In this document: positions 57,712 to 64,000 of the stretch, one piece after another
How positions within the stretch are numbered: the stretch's first letter is position 1
Layout of the letters: the number at the start of each line of letters is the position of its first letter
Assembly (NCBI RefSeq): GCF_046630315.1
Contig: NZ_LQBD01000006.1
Coordinates: 62,001 to 126,000 of the forward strand
Source of the DNA: Brucella anthropi_A
Lineage (GTDB): Bacteria > Pseudomonadota > Alphaproteobacteria > Rhizobiales > Rhizobiaceae
DNA: 64,000 nucleotides
Direction of reading: 5' to 3'
Program-made: the position numbers and the translations under genes
Notes under the pieces: generated by a model
Databases searched by the model: none
Seen by the model: the letters and a program-made list of their open reading frames with translations, nothing else
Told to the model about the DNA's origin: nothing

Positions 57712-58254
57712 TCAGAAGCCTGCATGTTCCTTGAGGAATTCGGCTTCCTCATGGGTCGTGTCGCGTCCCAGCACCTTGTTGCGATGGGGAAAACGCCCAA
57801 AACGCTCGATAATGTCATGGTGCTGGCGCGCGAAACCGAGCGAAAATTCATCGCCGAGCTTCTCATAAAGGTCAACGCAACGCTTCTGGTCGCTCAATTG
57901 CTCGCTGTGCATGAAGGGCAGATAGAAGAACTGCCGCTGATCCGGGGATAATTGCCGGTCGAAATCATGGTCGAGCGCTTGCGCTGCCACATCGCGCGCC
58001 AGCCCGTCGCTCTCAAAAGAACGGGGAGAGCCGCGGAACATATTGCGCGGAAACTGGTCGAACAGGATGGTGAGCGCAAGCGCGCTTTCCGGCTGCTGTT
58101 TCCACTGCTCCAGCTTGTCGGCGCGGGCATCCTCATAGGCCGCCATGAAGTTTTGACGAATTTCAGCGTCGATCTCGTCGCTTTTGCTGAACCAGTTTTC
58201 CCGCATTTTCGGCGAAAACCAGAAATCGAGGACGTCCTTCGGTTCGATAGCCAT
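57712..58254 (-). CDS. DUF924 family protein
   Basis: The 180 residues match the DUF924 pattern: VLDFWFSPKMRENWFSKSDEID, then LALTILFDQFPRNMFRGSPRSF and FFYLPFMHSEQLSDQ. The fold is predicted all-helical, tetratricopeptide-like; the biochemical role is unknown. AAGGAGGCC precedes the ATG. It converges with the ScfR-type regulator, with only 3 bases between the stops. Confidence 0.88.
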   Translation of the reverse strand: MAIEPKDVLDFWFSPKMRENWFSKSDEIDAEIRQNFMAAYEDARADKLEQWKQQPESALALTILFDQFPRNMFRGSPRSFESDGLARDVAAQALDHDFDRQLSPDQRQFFYLPFMHSEQLSDQKRCVDLYEKLGDEFSLGFARQHHDIIERFGRFPHRNKVLGRDTTHEEAEFLKEHAGF

Positions 58255-58274
58255 GGGTGGCCTCCTTTCCGGTT

Positions 58275-58445
58275 TTACTGTGCCTGCTTGTTCGTGTCTT
58301 CCGGCGGGCAGGGCGGTTCCCCCTTGAAATTGCGCGACATGCAGGCGAACCGATCAAAGCTTTTGCCTGTGTCCATGGCGGCCTTGCCGGCTCCCCCGCA
58401 TCCGGCAAGAACAGCCAGAAAAATGAGAATAGCGACGTTTTTCAT
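58275..58445 (-). CDS. Small lipoprotein
   Basis: The start at 58445 (MKNVAILIFLAVLAGC) gives 56 residues with a lipobox cysteine at residue 16. The short mature part has two further cysteines (ACMSRN and PPCPPEDTN) that could form a disulfide. AAGGACC lies upstream. It is 20 bases upstream of the DUF924 gene on the same strand and may share its transcript. Function unknown. Confidence 0.7.
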   Translation of the reverse strand: MKNVAILIFLAVLAGCGGAGKAAMDTGKSFDRFACMSRNFKGEPPCPPEDTNKQAQ

Positions 58446-58526
58446 GGGGGTCCTTTCAGGCGCCATGTCGTATCATTTTATAATAGGTGCCGCGATCTCC
58501 GGCGGCAACCGCCACCCCTCGGCGGA

Positions 58527-58994
58527 TTAGCCCCGTCCACGATAGTTTGGCACAGCCTGTTCGGGTATCCAGACATTTTGCGGGGGCGTTCCCGTCTGGA
58601 AGAAAACATCGATCGGAATGCCGCCGCGCGGATACCAGTAGCCGCCGATCCTGAGCCATTCAGGCTCAAGCAGCTCCACCAGCCGCTTGCCGATGGTCAC
58701 TGTGCAATCTTCATGGAACGCGCCATGATTGCGGAAGGAAAACAGGAACAGTTTCAAGGATTTGCTTTCCACGAGCCATTGGCCGGGAACATAGTCGATC
58801 ACCAGATGCGCGAAATCGGGCTGGCCGGTCATCGGGCAGAGCGAGGTAAATTCCGGCGCGGTGAAGCGAATGCAGTAAGGCGTTCCGGCCTGCGGATTTG
58901 CGACCCTTTCGAGGACGGCGTCTTCCGGATTTTGCGGTATGGAAGCGTTTGAGCCGAGCTGTTTCAGATCGGAATATATCGTCTTTCCAGACAT
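58527..58994 (-). CDS. queF: NADPH-dependent 7-cyano-7-deazaguanine reductase QueF
   Basis: QueF reduces preQ0 to preQ1 in queuosine biosynthesis. The 155 residues are the short single-domain type. The catalytic Cys53 and Asp60 are in FTSLCPMTGQPDFAH, and the NADPH and substrate parts include ESKSLKLFLFSFRNHGAFHED. AAAGG is upstream of the ATG. A preQ1-I riboswitch lies in the 5' leader, so the pathway product controls the gene. Confidence 0.96.
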   Translation of the reverse strand: MSGKTIYSDLKQLGSNASIPQNPEDAVLERVANPQAGTPYCIRFTAPEFTSLCPMTGQPDFAHLVIDYVPGQWLVESKSLKLFLFSFRNHGAFHEDCTVTIGKRLVELLEPEWLRIGGYWYPRGGIPIDVFFQTGTPPQNVWIPEQAVPNYRGRG

Positions 58995-59009
58995 TTGCGT
59001 GCCTTTGTT

Positions 59010-59045
59010 TCAAGCCACGTCGCAGGCGTGCCGCGCAGAGCGCAT
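59010..59045 (-). other. Possible 11-codon leader frame between the preQ1 riboswitch and queF
   Basis: An ATG directly after the AAGGA at the 3' end of the aptamer opens a frame of 11 codons (MRSARHACDVA) that stops 16 bases before the queF ATG, in a different frame. The spacing of one base between AAGGA and ATG is short for good initiation. Whether it is translated is unknown. Confidence 0.3.
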
Positions 59046-59046
59046 G

Positions 59047-59078
59047 TCCTTGTTTTGACCGGGTAGGCTGCGACCGGT
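59047..59078 (-). ncRNA. preQ1-I riboswitch aptamer upstream of queF
   Basis: Read on the minus strand, ACCGG pairs with CCGGT around a loop starting TCGCAG. The A-rich tail ends AAAACAAGG. The stem, the TCGCAG loop and the AAAACAAGG tail match the well-studied Thermoanaerobacter preQ1-I aptamer. Ligand binding docks the tail and would hide the AAGGA. It lies 53 bases before queF, a gene of the same pathway. Confidence 0.9.
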
Positions 59079-59137
59079 GGCGGATTGCCAATATTGGTGG
59101 AGCTAGCAGACCACGGCTTGCGCGTAAAGAGCGCAGA

Positions 59138-59165
59138 CAAAAGCCCGCGCATCGAGCGCGGGCTT
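59138..59165 (-). terminator. Terminator of the DUF883 gene
   Basis: AAGCCCGCGC (59141-59150) pairs exactly with GCGCGGGCTT (59156-59165); on the minus strand the stem is followed by TTTTG. It lies just upstream of the queF leader. Confidence 0.75.
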
Positions 59166-59188
59166 GAACATCAATCTGTTCCTGCTGT

Positions 59189-59506
59189 TCAGCGACGGTC
59201 GGAAATGGCGCATCCGATGGCAACGCCAATGAGAATGCCGATAATCCCGGCCGTTCCGAAAAGCGTCGTGGCCGTGCCCGGATTTTCGCGAACCGTTTCG
59301 GCAACCACCTGACCACGCTCACGCACGGTTTGCGCGGCATGGCGCAGACGGCCGGAAGCGTCATCCATGGCGTCTTCCGCGCGTTCCCGCAGCTCACCGG
59401 AATGTGACGCAAGCGATCTTGAAAGACGTTTCAGTTCGCTGCGCATATCGGCGATCTGCTTTTCGAGCGCCTGCTGGATGTCGTTCGTGATCTTTTCGTC
59501 GGCCAT
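59189..59506 (-). CDS. DUF883 (ElaB/YqjD-type) membrane-anchored protein
   Basis: The start at 59506 (MADEKITNDIQQALEKQIADM) has GGAG 7 bases upstream. The 105 residues have a long amphipathic helix and a C-terminal glycine-rich membrane anchor (TTLFGTAGIIGILIGVAIG) with a basic end. E. coli relatives bind ribosomes at the inner membrane in stationary phase. The same role here is inferred from family only. Confidence 0.82.
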   Translation of the reverse strand: MADEKITNDIQQALEKQIADMRSELKRLSRSLASHSGELRERAEDAMDDASGRLRHAAQTVRERGQVVAETVRENPGTATTLFGTAGIIGILIGVAIGCAISDRR

Positions 59507-59658
59507 TTGAAGTCTCCGTTGAATTGATGACGATAAAACGAGCGAAATCGCGTTCGGTTCCATGCTGCGACAATGCGGTTAACAAATATGGTAAACCGCT
59601 CGTAAACCATTTCAATTTACTCTTTTCGAATACAAGAACGATCTGGAGCGGGGCCAGA

Positions 59659-60789
59659 ATGTATATCGAAAAAGATGCACCTGTTGGTGGTTGCGAGCCG
59701 GTGGCCGCGCGCATTGTCCGTGCCGCCCGGCTGGCTCGTCGCTGTATCGACCAGCTTCAGCCGGATCAGGTCCGCACCCAGGCGGAAGCCGCCTTGACGC
59801 TTCTGCTTGACGATCCTTCCCCGAAAGTCCGCATGGCAATGGCCGATGTGCTTTCGACCAGCGTGCATTCGCCCGTCCATATTGTGACGGCGCTGGCCGC
59901 CGACCAGCCGGAAGTGGCAGGCTATATCCTTGCGCGCTCGACGCTTCTCAGCGATGCGGAACTGATCGATCGTGTGGCCTATAGCGTGCCGTCGATGCAG
60001 GTCCTGATTGCAGCGCGCCCCCATGTTTCGTTCGCGCTTGCCGCTGCAATCGCGGAGGTTGGAAGTAACGACGCGGTTGCTGAAATGCTCTTCAACAGTT
60101 GCGCGCGCATCGCGCGGGTCTCCTTCCGGCGGATCAGCGAACGTTGCGGGCATGATGCGCGTGTGCGGGAAGCCCTGTTGTCCCACCCGCATCTTCCGGC
60201 GGAATGCCGTCATCTTCTGGCAGTGAAGGTCGGGGAGGTTCTGCAATCTCATCCGCTGGTGAAGCTGCTTCTCGGCGAGCGCCGTGCCTGCAAGGTCGTG
60301 GGCGATGCGACGGCCCGCGCATCCATGAAGCTGGCGGAAAACTGTTCACAGGAAGAATTGCCGGCGCTGGTCGAGCATTTGCGTCTTCGCGGGGAAATAA
60401 CGACCGGTTTTGTCATTCGCGCCATTGCCGGTGGCCGTGTGGATTTCTTTGCCGGTCTTTTGGCCGCGCTTTCCGATCTCGACGATGGGCGCATCTGCGC
60501 CATCATTTCCGGCGGACGCCCGGTAGCGCTTGCGGCATTGCTGCGCTCAGCCGGATTGAGCGATGCCACGCATGCGCCCCTGATTGTCGCCATCGAAGCC
60601 TGGCGGGCGGTGGCGACCGGCCGCAAGCGGATGAGTGCTGCAGAAATATCGGCCCTGATGTGCGATGCTGCCGGAAGCAGCCGATTTGCCGCCGCCAATG
60701 ACGATCTGGCCGCATTGCTGCGCTCGATCCATCTGGAGTTCATGCGCGAAACGGCGCGCGACAGGTTGCAGGCTATTCCTGCTGCCTGA
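59659..60789 (+). CDS. DUF2336 domain protein
   Basis: The start at 59659 (MYIEKDAPVGGCEPVAARI) gives 376 residues; an in-frame ATG at 59524 is less likely. The helical, HEAT-like repeats (DDPSPKVRMAMADVLS, ALAADQPEVAGYILAR, ARPHVSFALAAAIAEVGS) are typical of DUF2336, a family common in alphaproteobacteria with no settled function. It is divergent from the DUF883 gene and overlaps the VanZ-like gene end to end by 17 bases. Confidence 0.83.
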   Translation: MYIEKDAPVGGCEPVAARIVRAARLARRCIDQLQPDQVRTQAEAALTLLLDDPSPKVRMAMADVLSTSVHSPVHIVTALAADQPEVAGYILARSTLLSDAELIDRVAYSVPSMQVLIAARPHVSFALAAAIAEVGSNDAVAEMLFNSCARIARVSFRRISERCGHDARVREALLSHPHLPAECRHLLAVKVGEVLQSHPLVKLLLGERRACKVVGDATARASMKLAENCSQEELPALVEHLRLRGEITTGFVIRAIAGGRVDFFAGLLAALSDLDDGRICAIISGGRPVALAALLRSAGLSDATHAPLIVAIEAWRAVATGRKRMSAAEISALMCDAAGSSRFAAANDDLAALLRSIHLEFMRETARDRLQAIPAA

Positions 60790-61120
60790 ACGGGCGGATG
60801 AGGCTGAGACCATAGCCGACCGCGATGCCGGCTGCGGCTCCGGCCGCCTTGAAAACAAAGTCGATGAACTCGCCATGCCTTCCGGGCGCAAGACGCTGCA
60901 TCAGCTCGAAAAGTGCCGCACAGCCCACCGTCAGCAGAAGCACGCCCATCCAGTGGCGGGGATAGGCGAGGGCGAAGAGGGCTCCGACCAGAAAGAAAGC
61001 AACAAAGCGTTCCAGATCAGCCGGTTCACCCGTTATGGGGCGGAATTTTATCGGGCTGACCGTAACCGCCAGGATGGCCAGCAATATCGTCCAGGCGCCA
61101 ATGCGCAAAAATCGCTTCAT
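60773..61120 (-). CDS. VanZ-like family membrane protein
   Basis: The 115 residues contain about four hydrophobic helices and the VanZ-type pattern: SPIKFRPITGEPADLERFVAF, then LTVGCAALFELMQRLAPGRHGEFIDFVF (quoted part LFELMQRLAPGRHGEFIDF) and a glycine-rich last helix. VanZ gives low-level teicoplanin resistance in enterococci, but most relatives have unknown roles and no resistance is inferred. It is 11 bases downstream of the 61539 gene and probably in one operon. Confidence 0.82.
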   Translation of the reverse strand: MKRFLRIGAWTILLAILAVTVSPIKFRPITGEPADLERFVAFFLVGALFALAYPRHWMGVLLLTVGCAALFELMQRLAPGRHGEFIDFVFKAAGAAAGIAVGYGLSLIRPFRQQE

Positions 61121-61131
61121 GAAGAGCGCCT

Positions 61132-61539
61132 TTATTCGTCCGTGTTGTCGCCCGGTGGCGCGTCTTGCTTGGGATCGCCGCAGCGCTGGTACATCCGGTC
61201 GGTTATCGATGTTTTCAGTTCATTGCCGAATGGCAACTCATAATGGGAAATGACATCGACGCCCATACACCATTTCACATCGTGCGGCGACAGGCCATAA
61301 TTGGTTTCCAGAAAGCCAAGCGCATAATTCATGCCTTCGTCGCATTGGTCCGTCTGGCAGAAATTGCCGTCCCGGGCGAGCTGGCGAATCGAAGCTTCAC
61401 CGATCTTGACCACGACAGGCTCGATGGCGAAAGGCGCAGCACCGATAACTGCGATAATTCCCAGTCCGATCAAAGTAAATTTTATGGAGCGCCGCATGAA
61501 TCGCCGTCTGTCACTGATTTTCGGAAGTTCATAACGCAT
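61132..61539 (-). CDS. Membrane-anchored protein of unknown function with four cysteines
   Basis: I do not recognise this family. The ATG at 61539 (MRYELPKISDRRRFMRRSIKF) gives 135 residues; an ATG at 61497 or a TTG at 61548 are alternatives without clear ribosome binding sites. One hydrophobic helix lies at about residues 21-39 after basic residues, so the rest is probably periplasmic. Cys61, Cys66, Cys91 and Cys120 could form two disulfides. It is probably transcribed with the VanZ-like gene. Confidence 0.65.
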   Translation of the reverse strand: MRYELPKISDRRRFMRRSIKFTLIGLGIIAVIGAAPFAIEPVVVKIGEASIRQLARDGNFCQTDQCDEGMNYALGFLETNYGLSPHDVKWCMGVDVISHYELPFGNELKTSITDRMYQRCGDPKQDAPPGDNTDE

Positions 61540-61610
61540 GAGCGGCAACAGAATGGCAAGTTGAAATCCACTGGAAACAAAAGCGCCTTCTGTTGGGATG
61601 AAGCCGTTAA

Positions 61611-61679
61611 AACCGCTCTATCCATTTGTTTTCATGTATATCTTTATGCCGAAACCGGTTCCCGCCTGCGAGACATATG
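61611..61679. repeat. Degenerate Bru-RS-like/palindromic repeat
   Basis: ACCGCTCTATCCATTTGTTTT matches 36722-36742 of the Bru-RS-like element with two changes. It is followed by a palindrome of the 17603-17649 class (CATGTATATC ... ACCGGTTCC ... GAGACATATG). The 342-base gap 61540-61881 holds this relic and the MerR operator, and no gene. Confidence 0.6.
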
Positions 61680-61817
61680 TTCTACAGGAAGCACAGGCTT
61701 TCCCGATGTGGCGGCCCGGCTGGCCACTTTCATCCGTCAGACTGCAAAAAGCCGCGATTTGCGTTGATTTTAGCCCTTATTATAGCCCGGTATATTTTAG
61801 TTTGTATCGGTTTAATG

Positions 61818-61835
61818 TTGACTTTTACGTAAAGG
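61818..61835. promoter_or_regulatory. Probable MerR-type operator upstream of the MerR regulator
   Basis: TTGACTTTTACGTAAAGG contains a perfect TTTACGTAAA palindrome (61824-61833) and a TTGAC -35-like start. It ends 46 bases before the start codon. TTTACGTAAA-like sites are typical for LiuR-type MerR regulators in proteobacteria. Confidence 0.6.
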
Positions 61836-61881
61836 CAGTAGCACAACATTCATCCGCTTGACAGACGGCAGGAATATTGCG

Positions 61882-62268
61882 GTGCGTGAATATTATACGA
61901 TTACAGAACTGACGCGGGAATTTGGCATCTCGACCAGAACCTTGCGTTTCTACGAAGATGAGGGGCTGATTGCTCCCGTCAGACGAGGCCGCACGCGGCT
62001 TTTTCGTCCCTCCGACCGTCATCTTCTGAAACAGATCCTGCGCGGCAAGCGGCTCGGTTTTTCCATCGCGGAAATCCACGAGATCATCCAGATGTATCGC
62101 GAGCCGCCCGGCGAAACCGGGCAGCTGAAGCTGCTCATGAAGCGGGTCGAAGAAAAACGCGCCGATCTGCGTCAGAAGCGGCGCGATATTGATGAAACGC
62201 TGGGCGAACTCGACCAGATCGAGGAATCCTGCATCGAGCGTCTTGCCGAGCTTGGCGTCAACACCTGA
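61882..62268 (+). CDS. MerR-family transcriptional regulator
   Basis: The GTG at 61882 (MREYYTITELTREFGISTRTL) is preceded by AGGA at 8 bases and gives 128 residues; a TTG at 61858 would add eight. The helix-turn-helix includes TRTLRFYEDEGLIAPVRRG and the wing RTRLFRPSDRHLLKQILRGK (part). A C-terminal coiled coil (LLMKRVEEKRADLRQKR) mediates dimerisation. No metal-binding cysteine motif is present, so a LiuR-like organic-acid or fatty-acid regulator is more likely than a metal sensor. Confidence 0.88.
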   Translation: MREYYTITELTREFGISTRTLRFYEDEGLIAPVRRGRTRLFRPSDRHLLKQILRGKRLGFSIAEIHEIIQMYREPPGETGQLKLLMKRVEEKRADLRQKRRDIDETLGELDQIEESCIERLAELGVNT

Positions 62269-62270
62269 TG

Positions 62271-63251
62271 CTATTCGGCATCGGGCACGGGCGAGCACAT
62301 TTGTGCGATATCCTGCACCGTGCTGTTGTTTTCCTGATTGATCTTGCCGCTGAAAACATCATCGAACAGTTTGGCCTTGTCCAGTTCGGTGACGACGCAG
62401 CCGCAGAACCGTTGACATAGTTCTTCACTGCCATTTTGCATGCATGCAGCCACACAGGATTGTGTGAAAGCTTCTCGCGGCGCTGGCTGCGCGGGCGGCA
62501 CGATCTGCGAAAAGACGTAGACCAGAGCGATCAGGACCGGTTGGTGGATGAGGTAGAAGGCGAGGCTGTGCCTGCCGATGAATGTCAGCGGCTTTTCTAG
62601 GAACTTTGGTCTTATGCCGCCTGCCAGGAGCGGAAGCCAGCCAAGGCGCTCGAAGATGCGCGCAGCCGCAATGCCGACAAGAACCGCCCCGAACCATGGA
62701 AACAGCGGCACATAATCATTCGAACGCGGCGTCACGGTGGAAAGACCGACCCAGCTCAATGCGGGATGGTTGAAAATATCGGCGCGTGCATAGAATGGGG
62801 CGCTGATGACGAAAATTGCAACGGCCAATGTTGCGATTGCCGGCAGACGCAGAAAAAGAAGGCCGAGCACGCTTGCCAGCGCAATCTGGTGCAGAATGCC
62901 GAAAAAGATGAAGCTGTCCGGCGATATATACCATGTGACGGCTGAAATCGCCCCCGCAGCGACCACGATCTGCGCCAGCCGCTTGGCCATCGGCTTCCAG
63001 CGAATGCCGTTGCCATGCGCCAGAACAAGGCTGAAACCGACCAGAAACAGGAAGCTCGACGCGATACAGCGGGCGAATAGTTTCCAGCCCCCATGCGCGG
63101 TCGTGGCCGGCGCCATATAGCCGAAAAATTCGAGATCCCATCCGAAATGGTAGATCGCCATGGCGATCAGCGCGATCCCGCGCGCAATATCGATGCGCCC
63201 GAGGCGAAGGCGAGAGGAAGGCGCGGTATCCTGGGTCGTGATGTTAGACAT
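62271..63251 (-). CDS. DUF1624/acyltransferase-like membrane protein with a cysteine-rich tail
   Basis: The start at 63251 (MSNITTQDTAPSS) gives 326 residues; GGAAGGA lies upstream. About seven to eight hydrophobic helices follow, with IDIARGIALIAMAIYHFGWD and the IGRHSLAFYLIHQPVLIAL segment of the heparan-alpha-glucosaminide-acetyltransferase-like family. The last 68 residues (259-326) form a separate tail with six cysteines (266, 270, 279, 283, 285, 319), which I do not recognise. It converges with the MerR gene, with 2 bases between stops. Confidence 0.82.
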   Translation of the reverse strand: MSNITTQDTAPSSRLRLGRIDIARGIALIAMAIYHFGWDLEFFGYMAPATTAHGGWKLFARCIASSFLFLVGFSLVLAHGNGIRWKPMAKRLAQIVVAAGAISAVTWYISPDSFIFFGILHQIALASVLGLLFLRLPAIATLAVAIFVISAPFYARADIFNHPALSWVGLSTVTPRSNDYVPLFPWFGAVLVGIAAARIFERLGWLPLLAGGIRPKFLEKPLTFIGRHSLAFYLIHQPVLIALVYVFSQIVPPAQPAPREAFTQSCVAACMQNGSEELCQRFCGCVVTELDKAKLFDDVFSGKINQENNSTVQDIAQMCSPVPDAE

Positions 63252-63385
63252 GGTTCCTTCCGGCTGGCTATGACGCCCGGCTTTTTCGATTCCCGGCAAA
63301 TCTCTAACACAGGCTTTTGCAACACTATAGTATGCGATCGCGCACGGATTCGTGCAGGCAAGATGCGTCAGGTTGGAGAGCGTGG

Positions 63386-64000
63386 TTGTTCTATAGTCTT
63401 TCAAAGATTTTCTGGCTGTTTTTTCAACCTGTTACGATCATCTTCGTTCTCATCGTCATCGCTTTTCCGGCGCTGTGGCGCGGCATGCGCCGTTTTAGCC
63501 TGAGCATGCTTGGCTTATCGATCGCCATTGTGTTTCTTGCGGCCTTCACGACACTCGGCGCCGTTCTGCTCGCCCCGTTGGAAGATCGTTTCGCAAAGCC
63601 GGATGAACTGCCGCCGCATGTGGACGGTATCGTTGTTCTCGGCGGCTATATGAACGGTGAGATCAATGCAGGACGCAAAGGTTTTGAATTGAACAGTGCC
63701 GCTGACCGTATTTTTGAGGCAATGCGGCTGGCGAAGCTATATCCGAACGCCAGGGTTATTGTTTCGGGAGGCGAAGGCGCCTTTTTCGAGAAATCCGCCA
63801 GGGAGGCGGACAGCACACGGCAGATGCTGGACGATCTCGGCTTTTCCGGCGAGCGCTACATTTATGAGAACAAATCCCGCAACACCGTGGAAAATGCGGT
63901 TTTCTCCCGCCAACTGGCCCGGCCGAAGCCCGGCGAAACCTGGCTTCTGGTCACATCCGCCTATCATATGCCGCGGTCCATCGGCTGTTTTCGCAAGGCG
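63386..64000 (+). CDS. YdcF-like (DUF218) membrane protein, 3' end cut by the window
   Basis: The frame is open to the window end (205 codons visible). A TTG start at 63386 gives MFYSLSKIFWLFFQPVTIIF with GGAGAG 5 bases upstream; an in-frame ATG at 63332 lacks a ribosome binding site. Two hydrophobic helices are followed by the DUF218 domain: VDGIVVLGGYMNGEINAGRK, then RVIVSGGEGAFFEKSAREAD, YENKSRNTVENAVFSRQL and TSAYHMPRSIGCFRKA. Relatives include SanA and ElyC, linked to envelope integrity; its role here is not known. Confidence 0.88.
   Translation, partial: MFYSLSKIFWLFFQPVTIIFVLIVIAFPALWRGMRRFSLSMLGLSIAIVFLAAFTTLGAVLLAPLEDRFAKPDELPPHVDGIVVLGGYMNGEINAGRKGFELNSAADRIFEAMRLAKLYPNARVIVSGGEGAFFEKSAREADSTRQMLDDLGFSGERYIYENKSRNTVENAVFSRQLARPKPGETWLLVTSAYHMPRSIGCFRKA

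Noticed and set aside
60773..61120. VanZ-like gene as a glycopeptide resistance determinant
   Set aside because: VanZ-like proteins are widespread with unknown roles. No van operon is present, and Gram-negative bacteria are intrinsically protected by the outer membrane.

Overview
The window is a stretch of an alphaproteobacterial chromosome from the Brucellaceae (Brucella in the broad sense, including the former Ochrobactrum). Four things point there: the gene order tuf–tRNA-Trp–secE–nusG–rplKAJL–rpoBC followed by rpsLG–fusA–tuf–S10–spc–alpha; a LexA box of the alphaproteobacterial GTTC-N7-GTTC type; several copies of rhizobial/Brucella-type interspersed palindromes, including a roughly 104 bp element resembling the Brucella Bru-RS repeats; and protein sequences throughout. 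The species cannot be fixed from the sequence alone. I found no prophage, transposon, CRISPR array or defence island.

Region 1 (1-33.5 kb) is the transcription and translation supercluster on the + strand. It holds a partial tuf, tRNA-Trp, secE, nusG, L11/L1, L10/L7-L12, rpoB and rpoC, then a small minus-strand acidic protein, then the str operon, S10 operon, spc operon (ending with secY and adk) and alpha operon (rpsM, rpsK, rpoA, rplQ). rpsD, infA and rpmJ are absent from their enterobacterial positions, as is usual in alphaproteobacteria. The gaps contain many RNA hairpins: a multibranched leader before rplJ, hairpins before rplK, between rplL and rpoB and between rpoB and rpoC, and palindromic repeats between fusA and tuf, rpsE and rpmD, and rpoA and rplQ. 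The two tuf copies differ at only three bases over the visible 914 bp.

Region 2 (33.5-42.8 kb) holds an HtrA/DegP-type periplasmic protease, rarA, a Bru-RS-like repeat, two envelope lipoproteins (one lytic-transglycosylase-like, one OmpA-like), recA with a LexA box, and alaS.

Region 3 (42.8-50.3 kb) is mixed. It has two small dimeric alpha/beta-barrel proteins (ABM and NIPSNAP types) divergent from an ArsR-family regulator, a glutathione transferase, NADP-isocitrate dehydrogenase, a ribbon-helix-helix protein, a DJ-1/PfpI protein, an RNA methyltransferase coupled to murI, and two small proteins of poorly known role.

Region 4 (50.3-57.7 kb) is the propionyl-CoA/methylmalonyl-CoA module: pccB, pccA and methylmalonyl-CoA mutase on the minus strand, with a divergent ScfR/PccR-type regulator. 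The regulator promoter carries two TTTGCAAA elements. Region 5 (57.7-64 kb) contains DUF924, a small lipoprotein, queF under a clear preQ1-I riboswitch, DUF883 and DUF2336 proteins, a VanZ-like protein, an unrecognised membrane-anchored protein, a MerR regulator with a palindromic operator, an acyltransferase-like membrane protein with a cysteine-rich tail, and the 5' part of a YdcF-like gene. The most interesting items are RNA-level regulation (rplJ leader, queF leader), the pccR operator and the cysteine-rich tail; most of the window is ordinary housekeeping sequence.
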